From: Chrysopilus asiliformis
Taxonomy: Eukaryota > Arthropoda > Insecta > Diptera > Rhagionidae
DNA: 64,000 nt
Reading direction: 5' to 3'
NCBI GenBank assembly: GCA_964034945.1
Contig: OZ035961.1
Location: forward strand, 14,151,243 to 14,215,242
Part shown: one piece after another, positions 57,765-64,000 of the stretch
How the letters are laid out: each line of letters opens with the position of its first letter
Position numbering within the stretch: the stretch's first letter is position 1
Program-made: the position numbers and the translations under genes
The notes under the pieces: generated by a model
Told to the model about the DNA's origin: nothing
The model's database searches: none
The model's input: only the letters and a program-made list of their open reading frames with translations

Positions 57765-60700
57765 GGCAGACAGACGGACGGACATGCGGAAATCAAAATC
57801 TTTTGTCATCCCAAATACCCTGGTGTGGTTTTTTTTGCACAGAATGATTGGCTCGATACATAACAAAAAAATTACCAATGATTCTCATATATATTAGAAA
57901 AAAAATATCGGCAAAGAATTTAAAATTTGAGAAATGTGATCCGAAATTAAACTACGTCTTTCCAAATACCCGAAACCAGTTTTATTTATGAATTTTGGCC
58001 CTTTGGATCTTTAATTTGAGCAAAGTTGACTATTGAAGCCTTAAGCAAATTAATAATAAAAACTTATTGAAGAAAAAAATAAATTTTCTTCCTGATATGA
58101 TACTTGCCATGTCCACCTCGGCGCATAATGTCGGAAATCCTCAGAGACTGCATAAGTCATCGAATTTCAAGTTTTATTTAAAATAATAATTGTTTATTAA
58201 TTGACGTCATGGTAGTTAACCGAAAATCGCTTATACAGTATACAACCGACGACATTGGAAAGTAATGAACTGAATGTTATTATTATGATGATTTTTTGTT
58301 CTTTCTATAGGCGCATGAATAAATATATTTTGATGGCAATTATTTAAACATAAATGAATCATTTTGCTGTTAATGCAATTCTGAACGAAGTATATAAGAG
58401 CCGACAAGGTCATTCGTCTTGGGGATTTCCTCAAGAAATATGTAGAAATATCGACGAAATCAGTGGGTTTTTGGGCTGCCATTCAACCGAATGAATATTA
58501 AAAATTAAAAATCTTGAAATCGACTCGCTTATAGTAATTCATTAACATATCTTTACTCATCCGAACATATGTGTATAGCTCTGCCCACATGATAGTCAGG
58601 TACAAAGATTACCTGGAAAACTTGTGCCCCGCAACATAAAATGTTGATGACTGCGCTTTTTTCATAATCAAAATTTACCGAGTGTTGAATTTAGGTAGCA
58701 ACAGATAGACGCTCTGAATTGAAATCTTTCGTTTATTATGTAGCATATCCATTTAACCATTTATGAATATGTGATCCGTGATCAACTTGTTGTATATACG
58801 AAAGCCGATTCGCCTCTAAAATCCAGGTCAATGCTAAGCGAACGCTATTCGCGCATTTCTTGACGTTTTCACTCGATTTCGTTTACAAAATTGTATAATT
58901 TGATTAGCACATCACTGACTTCACAAAAAAAAAGTAGGAGAAGATGAACGAGTTTATATGCTTTGTTTAGCATATCTTTGGCATAACTACATGTGTTGAC
59001 ACTATATAAATATTGCTAACATTGTTTTTGTATTTTTCTTTAGATATGGACTCTTGGGTGCTTCTGGATGCGGCAAAACGACCCTGCTATCCTGTATAGT
59101 GGGACGCCGTTCTATGGACTCTGGTGATATATGGGTCCTTGGTGGAAAGCCAGGAACAAAAGGATCCGGAGTACCCGGAAAACGTGTCGGTTACATGCCA
59201 CAGGAAATTGCTTTGTATGGCGAGTTCTCGATTAAGGAAACTATGATGTATTTCGGATGGATTTTTGGAATGAAAACAGAAGAAATTATTGAAAGATTAC
59301 AGTTTCTGTTGAATTTCCTTGATCTTCCATCACAAAATAGGCTAGTTAAGAATTTAAGGTGAGTTCTTTTAAAAATAGACTTTTTTTTTATCGGAACATA
59401 ACAAATGTTTCTCAAATATGCGAAAAAAATCATATAAAGAATGTTTTTAGGATGTATCATTTTGCATGAAAAGTATTTTTTTAATGCTTTACCTAAAAAA
59501 AATCCAGCATGGAGAATATCTTTTATTTTATTTCATTCTTTTTTTTCACAAAAATATTTTTGAATTTGAAAAAATCGTTGATATCATTAAGGAAATAATT
59601 CCCTTTTAAAAGTTTAAAAAATTAATTGACGGCGTTAAAAGCTTTTTAAAAATATTGCGGTATAGAAATATAGATTGGGTCCAATGCTTTAAAACATTGG
59701 AAGTTTTGCACACCCCAAGTATCTCAAGAGGTCATAATATGGGCGTCGCGTCTTAAAACCACAACAATTCCCTTACCTTATGATCGCAGCGTCCATTTTG
59801 TGCCTTTTTGTGTTATTGGTGATTCTATTAGTTTATGAATAAATTTAGTGAATTCTTTTTTAATATTTTAATTTAAAAATTTTAGTGGTGGCCAACAAAG
59901 GCGTGTTTCATTTGCTGTTGCGCTGATGCATGATCCGGAATTATTAATTTTGGATGAGCCAACGGTTGGTGTTGATCCGTTACTGAGACAAAGTATATGG
60001 AAGCATCTGATACAAATTACCAAAGCTGGACAAAAAACTGTCATCATCACTACACATTACATCGAAGAAGCCAGACAAGCTCACACGGTAACCTACTTAA
60101 AAAATATCAGTTGTGATCAAGACTAAACTTTCCCTGTAATATTAAATTTCGTAAAAAATATCCTTTTCAAAAATTGAACAACAGAATTTCCATGCTTTTT
60201 AAAAAAAACTTAATATTTCTTAACGAATAATATACTCGTATTTATTCACAAATAGTTTGAAATCAGGTTAAAACTCTCAAACTGCAAAAAAAAATATCAA
60301 AAACCCTTTTTAAAATAGCGTTTTTAACAATTTTTAATATAAAAATAATATTTTTTCTTTTAGATTGGTCTTATGCGGTCTGGTCGTTTACTTGCCGAAG
60401 AATCTCCCAACGTCTTACTTTCCATGTACAGATGTCAAAGTCTCGAAGAGGTGTTCCTGAAACTCTCCCGAAAAGAGGGATCGGCCAAGGAAGGAGGACC
60501 ACTTAATATCAGGTCAGCTTAAAAAATACCCTCAAAATGTTTCAACTTTATTAATAAAAATTTTATTTGATTTAATTTTAGTAACAATATCTCGTTAACA
60601 ACGTTGGCATTTGGCAATAAGAAAGATAAACCCGTCTATGTCAGCCAAGAGAGTGGCGTCGTTGGTCTGAATTTCCATCAAAGTAAAGAAATTCTAATCA

Positions 60701-63700
60701 GTGACTCAAATGGATCTGCCTATGGGGTTTGTGTTTATTTTACTATAAAGAAAATTTAAAACTAATTTTAAATAATTTTATTTTTAGATTAATTTAGAAC
60801 CAACAAACGCATCTTCAGAAACGAAACAAATCGAATGTGAGGAATTTGGAGACTGTTCGAATTTATGCAATGTAAGAAATTTCGTTATTTTGTTATTCAA
60901 TTTTACAAATATATTCAAGTTTCCACGAAGTAATGAAATATTTTTTTCTGTATGACTAAAGATAACATCAAAAGGTAAACTTAGAGCTTTACTCGTAAAG
61001 AATTTCCTTCGGATGTGGCGTAATGTTGGCGTGATGCTGTTTATTTTTGCGTTGCCAGTCATGCAAGTAATTTTATTCTGTTTAGCAATTGGTCGAGATC
61101 CCACCGGACTGCATTTGGCTGTTGTCAATGGTGAAAAGAATGAAACGGTAAGCATTTTTAACTAATGTATAGTGACTTTTAAGGTTTAGTTTAAAAAAAA
61201 ACTGTGACAATTTTCCGGAAACATTTTTAAAGGTCCTTCCAGATAGAATCCGTTCCAATCTGCTCCAATCTGTTGATTGCGGGAACGGAACAGATCCTAT
61301 CTGGTTGGGCCTTAATAGTAAGGTTTTTTGTAAACTAAAGTTATGTTTGCCTATTTTAAGAAATTTCACATAAAAGCTAATAAAAACATTATTTAAAAAA
61401 AAAAATTCAGGTGTGTCGAACCGTTGAGGGCTGCACTTTCCAAATGTTGTCGTGTCGATATCTACAATATCTAAATAAAAGCATAGAGTTGAGTTATTAT
61501 GACGACATAGACGATGCGATAAATTCTGTGAAAAAAGGCGACTCCTGGGGGGCCGTTTTCATATCCGAAAATTATACAGACGCATTTGTGGCACGCATGC
61601 TTTTAGGTGAGTTTAGGTTTTTTATTTAAATGTATTTTGCTTTAAAATTTGAATTTTAAAAAAATTATTAATAACACAGACCGACAAAAACAGGCTTTTT
61701 TGTGCACTCGTTATAAGAGTTTATTTTTGGGTTACAGACAGTGGTCTGTCTTAGTCAGCTGGAGTTTTTGGGATATAAAGGGTGGCTCATAAATTGATTT
61801 AAATATTTTAAATTTTGTAATTCAACAACTAAGACCTTGATTTCATAGATCGGAGTCAGTGATGTCAAATTACCCGAAAAGAATTCTAATCGATTGCATT
61901 AAAATCTAACACTCATGTGTAATTAGCAATAAATTATTCAATTAAAAAAAAACGTTTTTCTTCGTTTTAGGTCGTGATGCGGAAGATGAAACGCTGGACC
62001 AATCGGAAATTCGTGTATGGCTCGACATGTCTAATCAGCAGATCGGACTTATGTTGAATAGAGATATGCAGTTTGCGTATCGGGACTTTGCACAGGATCT
62101 ACTAAAGGATTGTAATTACAATCCGCGTCTAGGCGATGTTCCCATTCAGTTCAAGGAACCAATTTACGGAACTAATAATCCATCATTCACCGATTTCGTT
62201 GCACCTGGTGTTATTCTTACGTAAATATTTTTGAGATATTTAAATCACAGTTTAATTTTTGCAATTTCAAATTTATTCCAGTAAAAACTAGACATTATTA
62301 AAATTGTGAAATTTTTCTTTTAGGATCGTTTTCTTCTTAGCTGTTGCGTTAACGTCATCCGCATTAATTATTGAAAGAACGGAGGTGAGTTTTATTTTTA
62401 TTCTCTGTATGAGAATCATATAAGAGTATATTGGATTTAGTATAACGTTTGCAACGCATCGAGACAATCGTCGGACACAAAAATGAATTACATCAGTTTG
62501 TTTAGTAAGACTAAATATTTTGATTTCCGCATACGCGATTGTTTGTTCGTTCTACCAATATTTTTTAATGATATTTTATGCAAGAGGTACTTGATGAAAT
62601 TTTCACAAAAAAAGCAACAAAAAATAAAATAATCAAAAATAAATAAATAACGAAAAAACGAAATCATTTTTTTCGGTTTTCGTTAGGTTTTTCGTTAATG
62701 TAACGGAATTTAATTTCTATAACGTTATAACGCAATTTCTTTTGCAATTTTTTCGAAAACGTTTGGTTATATCGTAAAAATTAATCAGACAAAATGTGTT
62801 TAGAACATGATATTAAATAACCGTTCCATACATCTAAACCCAATTGGACCACTCCTTCTTCCCTGTCCCATACAAAAGACACATTTTAAATAAAACTTTT
62901 ATCTCGTTCTCATATAGAGTATTTAACGATTGGCCCTGGCAATTGTAATTTTTCTTATGTTTTTAGATTACAATTTGAAAAGATTTTTGTTAAAACATCT
63001 TTAAAAATATCTGATGTGAATAGCACATGACTTTCTTATACAAAATCTACGCTCCTGTGCAATTTATAATCCCACGAATTAAACATTAGTTTACATAAAA
63101 ATATTATTTTTTTACTGAAGTATCTCAATAATGGTAAAAAATATGGATTTATTCTTTACAAACCAAAAATATAGAGAATTTTAATATCTTTAATTCTTCC
63201 TTCAATTGTTTCTTTTTTTTCAAATACTGTTAGTTTACAAGAAATTCTCAAAAAATCTGTTTTTTACTTTTTAATGAAAATATCACAATTATAGTAAATC
63301 AAAATAATCGTAGCTAAAATGACGGAAATAACGGACTGTCTATAAAATAGGTCACGGCGATTTTCACGTTTTCAAACCCCCTCCCCTCCCGCTGTCATGC
63401 TTTTTCGCAAAAACGGCCTATAACTTTCTGCACCCTTAATATGGGATATATTTTATGGACAGGTAAAAGTTTTCTTATGTTAAAACCGTGAAACCTTAAA
63501 AAATATTTAAAAAAATCATTTAATATTCAAAAAAAATAATAATTAATTATTCCTTTAACCAATTTCAGGGTCTCTTGGACCGATCATGGGTGGCTGGAGT
63601 ATCACCCGGTGAAATTCTTTTCTCTCACGTAGTTACGCAGTTCATCGTTATGTGCGGGCAAACAGCCCTGGTTTTGGTATTCATGTTGATTGTGTTTGGC

Positions 63701-64000
63701 GTCACAAATAATGGTGAAATTGTATGGGTGGTAATTCTGACCCTGCTGCAAGGAATGTGTGGAATGTGCTTCGGATTTGTGATTTCAGCGGTATGTGAAC
63801 TGGAAAGAAATGCAATTCAACTTGCCCTAGGATCCTTTTACCCCACACTCCTTTTGTCGGGTGTTATTTGGCCAGTCGAGGGCATGCCACTTGTTTTAAG
63901 GTAAATTTTAAAATGTTTGAAATCGAAAGTTATTTAAAATTTTAAAATTTAATTTAATTGCAGATATATTTCACTTCTGCTGCCATTGACATTAGCTACG
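52019..64000 (+). CDS. ABC transporter, ABCH subfamily, partial multi-exon gene (overall entry)
   Basis: Twelve exons join in frame: 52019-52180, 59044-59358, 59886-60087, 60364-60512, 60582-60726, 60788-60871, 60962-61147, 61411-61606, 61971-62220, 62324-62384, 63569-63900 and 63964-64000+. Counting from the first full codon, the ATPase domain has Walker A GASGCGKTT (59-67), Q-loop Q107, LSGGQ (158-162), Walker B LLILDE (178-183, catalytic E183) and H216. A soluble linker follows, then membrane segments near 374-395, 553-579, 603-628, 636-658 and 664-685 with the ABC2-type SGVIWPVEGMP motif. NBD-before-TMD order and the GKPGTKGSGVPGKRVGYMPQ stretch are those of arthropod ABCH half-transporters (Drosophila CG9990/snustorr, CG11147, CG33970); of these it looks most like CG33970, but I am working from memory. 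Likely a plasma-membrane lipid exporter; at least snustorr serves the cuticle barrier. Both ends are missing. Confidence 0.95.
53100..53737 (-). repeat. Family X, copy 3 (inverted)
   Basis: Read on the minus strand it shows the X series: array, ACAAAATTTCTCAAAAACT, GCCATGAAAATTTTGCAG, a GATGGCTTTTTAAAAATCGC block, ACTCGATGTCTCAAACAGG, CGGTCTTTGACCGTTATTGA-like blocks and a GTCATGTGCTGTTCACGTC end. The last block also occurs at 63,010, marking a family terminus. Confidence 0.75.
53738..54744. repeat. 8-bp array with higher-order organisation (about 126 units)
   Basis: The unit ACAGACTA is repeated about 126 times without change of phase. Three variants occur: ACGGATTA (cgg at 53931, 53955, 54131, 54267, 54291, 54435, 54459, 54643, 54667), ATAGACTA, and one ACATACTA. 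ACGGATTA comes in pairs 24 bp apart, each followed 48 bp later by ATAGACTA and usually by another about 48-56 bp on. Pair-to-pair spacing is 336 (2 x 168), 168 and 208 bp, so the array evolved by duplicating blocks of about 21 units. It extends the simple-repeat part of the adjacent X copy. Confidence 0.95.
54745..56044. other. Intronic AT-rich spacer
   Basis: No exon or repeat was recognised between the array and the next Y copy. Confidence 0.45.
56045..56710 (+). repeat. Family Y, copy 4 (near complete)
   Basis: Block order: GCTGCAATTTCCAGGGGCTA, a GAGGACAGATAATTTTTAT segment, GAGCTTTGATGCATGG, TAAAATCTTATTCTAAACAC, TTTTCGAGAAAAGTGCAAAA, GGGGGGAGAGGGG, CATGAACTTAGCCTTGCC, CCTTTCGGAAGTTATGGTG, a short GACGGACAGACAGACGG array and the tail GGTGTAATTCATTTTCGTGT...TGATTCTCATGTAGAGTAT. 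Only about four array units are left, against more than 25 in other copies. Confidence 0.75.
57490..57895 (+). repeat. Family Y, copy 5, with (GACA)n array
   Basis: GGTACGATTGGATTTTGATG, a TAAAATCATATTACATTTCG block and CTTTCGAAAGCTATGGTATT precede a GACA array (57,638-57,785), then ACATGCGGAAATCAAAATCT and a TGATTCTCATATATATTAGA tail. False RQTDRQTD/CLSVCLS frames arise on both strands. Confidence 0.75.
59044..59358 (+). CDS. ABCH exon: Walker A and Q-loop
   Basis: The acceptor TTCTTTAG ends at 59,043; donor AG|GTGAGT at 59,359. It encodes IYGLLGASGCGKTTLLSCIV, the P-loop that binds ATP phosphates, then the GKPGTKGSGVPGKR insert and VGYMPQEIALYGE with the Q-loop glutamine (Q107), and the start of the helical subdomain (KETMMYFGWIFGM...DLPSQNRLVKNL). 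All key P-loop residues (G, K65, T66) are intact. The final AG joins the T of the next exon to give the Ser of LSGGQ. Confidence 0.96.
59359..59885 (+). other. ABCH intron, 527 bp
   Basis: GTGAGT...TTTTAG borders; no recognisable repeat inside. Confidence 0.85.
59886..60087 (+). CDS. ABCH exon: signature motif, Walker B, H-loop
   Basis: With the preceding AG it forms LSGGQQRRVSFAVALMHDPE, then LLILDEPTVGVDP (Walker B, catalytic E183, D-loop) and TVIITTHYIEEARQAHT (H-switch H216). These are the residues that complete the ATP sandwich dimer. The frame runs through the donor (ACG|GTAACC) for 13 codons before a stop; the next exon restores the expected IGLMRSGRL. Confidence 0.96.
60364..60512 (+). 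CDS. ABCH exon: end of ATPase domain
   Basis: It encodes IGLMRSGRLLAEESPNVLLS, then MYRCQSLEEVFLKLSRKEG and the start of the linker. 'SLEEVFLKL' is the usual end of the domain in ABCA/G/H proteins. Acceptor TTTTAG at 60,363, donor AG|GTCAGC at 60,513, phase 2. Confidence 0.94.
60582..60726 (+). CDS. ABCH exon: linker with VYVSQESGVVGL
   Basis: It encodes NNISLTTLAFGNKKDKPVYV and SQESGVVGLNFHQSKEILIS, then DSNGSAYG, the soluble linker between ATPase and membrane domains. It starts after a TTTAATTTTAG acceptor and ends GGG|GTTTGT, a non-optimal donor; phase 0 fits the next exon. Confidence 0.9.
60788..60871 (+). CDS. ABCH exon: short cysteine-bearing linker
   Basis: 28 codons, INLEPTNASSETKQIECEEF then GDCSNLCN, with three cysteines. 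Acceptor ATTTTTAG, donor AAT|GTAAGA. An exon divisible by three in phase 0 could be skipped without a frameshift; this is only a possibility. Confidence 0.88.
60962..61147 (+). CDS. ABCH exon: first membrane segment
   Basis: It encodes ITSKGKLRALLVKNFLRMWR, then NVGVMLFIFALPVMQVILFC (membrane segment, about residues 374-395) and LAIGRDPTGLHLAVVNGEKN. 'K-N-x-x-R-x-x-R-N' before the first helix is usual in ABC2-type domains. The acceptor is weak (TATGACTAAAG) with a T-rich run slightly upstream. 62 codons, phase 0. Confidence 0.93.
61148..61410 (+). other. ABCH intron with small foldback repeat
   Basis: At about 61,229-61,314 the arms AAGGTCCTTCCAGATAGAAT and CCTATCTGGTTGGGCCTT pair, with GTTCC/GGAAC pairing further in. 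TTAA lies near both ends, so this may be an 80-bp MITE. Confidence 0.65.
61411..61606 (+). CDS. ABCH exon: first part of extracellular loop
   Basis: It encodes VCRTVEGCTFQMLSCRYLQY and continues to GDSWGAVFISENYTDAFVAR MLLG. Three cysteines (416, 422, 429) lie in the large extracellular loop and could form disulfides; an NYT glycosylation sequon is present. Acceptor AAAAATTCAG, donor G|GTGAGT, phase 1. Confidence 0.94.
61607..61970 (+). other. ABCH intron, 364 bp
   Basis: GTGAGT...CGTTTTAG borders. No clear repeat apart from a GACAGTGGTCTGTC palindrome near 61,737. Confidence 0.8.
61971..62220 (+). CDS. ABCH exon: rest of extracellular loop
   Basis: It encodes RDAEDETLDQSEIRVWLDMS, NQQIGLMLNRDMQFAYRDFA, then QFKEPIYGTNNPSFTDFVAP and GVILT. 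'EPIYGTxNPSFTDFVAPG' just before the second membrane segment is a strongly conserved block of this family. Donor AC|GTAAAT, phase 2. Confidence 0.95.
62324..62384 (+). CDS. ABCH exon: second membrane segment
   Basis: A 61-nt exon encoding IVFFLAVALTSSALIIERTE, which completes the second membrane segment and the cytoplasmic ERTEG turn. Acceptor TTTCTTTTAG, donor GAG|GTGAGT. Confidence 0.94.
62400..62960 (-). repeat. Family Y, copy 6 (inverted, array lost)
   Basis: It opens with ATGAGAATCATATAAGAGTA and TTTGCAACGCATCGAGACAA, complements of the Y tail, and ends with TATAGAGTATTTAACGATTG and GGCAATTGTAATTTTTCTTA. The GACA-type array expected in the centre is absent. Confidence 0.7.
63333..63463. 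mobile_element. MITE of the GTCCATAAA type, copy 3
   Basis: GGACTGTCTATAAAATAGGT and ATTTTATGGACAGGT are its ends; the interior has CCCCCTCCCCTCCCGCTGTC and CTTTTTCGCAAAAACGG. The same build is seen at 25,987 and 30,673. Confidence 0.7.
63569..63900 (+). CDS. ABCH exon: third to fifth membrane segments
   Basis: It encodes GLLDRSWVAGVSPGEILFSH, then hydrophobic spans VTQFIVMCGQTALVLVFMLI, IVWVVILTLLQGMCGMCFGF and the ELERNA turn, ending with SFYPTLLLSGVIWPVEGMP. The last block is the ABC2 'S-G-x-x-W-P-x-E-x-M-P' motif. Acceptor CCAATTTCAG, donor AG|GTAAAT, phase 2. Confidence 0.95.
63964..64000 (+). CDS. ABCH exon, cut by the window edge
   Basis: After a TTAATTGCAG acceptor the split codon gives Arg and the frame continues YISLLLPLTLAT, the expected 'RYIS...LPLT' stretch before the last membrane segment. 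The rest of the exon and the 3' end of the gene are outside the window. Confidence 0.92.
   Translation, partial: MYFTSAAIDISY

Larger units (their letters stand above)
52181..59043 (+). other. 6.9-kb intron of the ABCH gene
   Basis: The intron is bounded by GTAAGT and TTTTTCTTTAG, and phases match on both sides. It is more than five times longer than any other intron seen here (52 to about 1,184 nt). Contents: an inverted X repeat, a 1-kb higher-order array, a full Y repeat and a truncated Y repeat; the rest is plain AT-rich sequence. Confidence 0.88.
62385..63568 (+). other. ABCH intron with Y, X and MITE insertions
   Basis: The intron (1,184 bp) holds an inverted Y copy at about 62,400-62,960 (without a GACA array), an X terminus-like segment at about 63,000-63,310, and a GTCCATAAA-type MITE at 63,333-63,463. 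Confidence 0.75.

Noticed and set aside
59926..60126. Reading the signature-motif exon as an ORF ending at 60,126
   Set aside because: The last 13 codons are intronic: GTAACC follows ACG at 60,087 and the next exon restores the family sequence.
1..64000. A novel multi-gene system such as a defence island, biosynthetic cluster or integrated virus
   Set aside because: I searched both strands for conserved coding blocks and found only the ABC transporter exons and transposon relics; no capsid, polymerase, nuclease or toxin-like gene was seen.

Overview
The window is AT-rich, intron-bearing, transposon-dense arthropod DNA, almost certainly insect. The only confidently recognised host gene is an ABC transporter of the arthropod ABCH type, split by short GT-AG introns. 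The repeat complement (mariner, pogo, hAT, piggyBac-like and PIF-like elements, a non-LTR retrotransposon and many foldback MITEs) fits an insect, and perhaps a fly, but I cannot name the species. I see no prokaryote-like operon, CRISPR array or defence cassette.

Layout. Positions 1-52,000 contain no confident host coding exon. They start with a 3-copy, ~119-bp satellite (1-340), a palindromic MITE (850-1117) and a deleted mariner transposase (1230-1505). Next come two dispersed repeat families, called X and Y here, that carry TCTG/GACA-type arrays (1640-4400), a pogo/Tigger-like relic (7210-8042) and a 49-bp minisatellite (8221-8563). At 11,166-11,341 there is a TTAA-flanked MITE. At 11,975-13,639 a second TTAA-flanked element contains a 5'-truncated LINE with a 14-bp target duplication. 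From 15,574 to 18,110 lies a cluster of MITEs, one of them nested in another. From 18,380 to 23,650 a single X repeat is split by a 2.4-kb TA-flanked foldback element, which itself contains a hAT element with an 8-bp duplication, and by a 2.1-kb probable solo LTR. From 24 to 52 kb there is mostly featureless AT-rich DNA with scattered MITEs, two hairpins worth a look (35,912 and 39,327), two tRNA-like SINE heads in the window (20,341 and 36,070), a Helitron-like end (41,393) and a possible 5' non-coding exon near 37,880-38,179.

From 52,019 to the right edge runs the ABCH gene on the + strand. Twelve coding exons join in frame to give about 706 codons: a complete nucleotide-binding domain (Walker A, Q-loop, LSGGQ, Walker B, H-loop) followed by the first five or so membrane segments of the ABC2-type domain. 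The first coding exon lies upstream and was not found; the 3' end is beyond the window. The first visible intron is 6.9 kb and holds an X repeat, a 1-kb array of 8-bp units with a higher-order organisation of about 168 bp, and two Y repeats. Later introns hold further MITEs and X/Y copies.

Functionally, the gene encodes a half-transporter (one ATPase domain followed by one membrane domain) of a subfamily linked in insects to lipid export to the cuticle. The rest of the window is a layered record of transposition, in which insertion order and empty target sites can be read directly.
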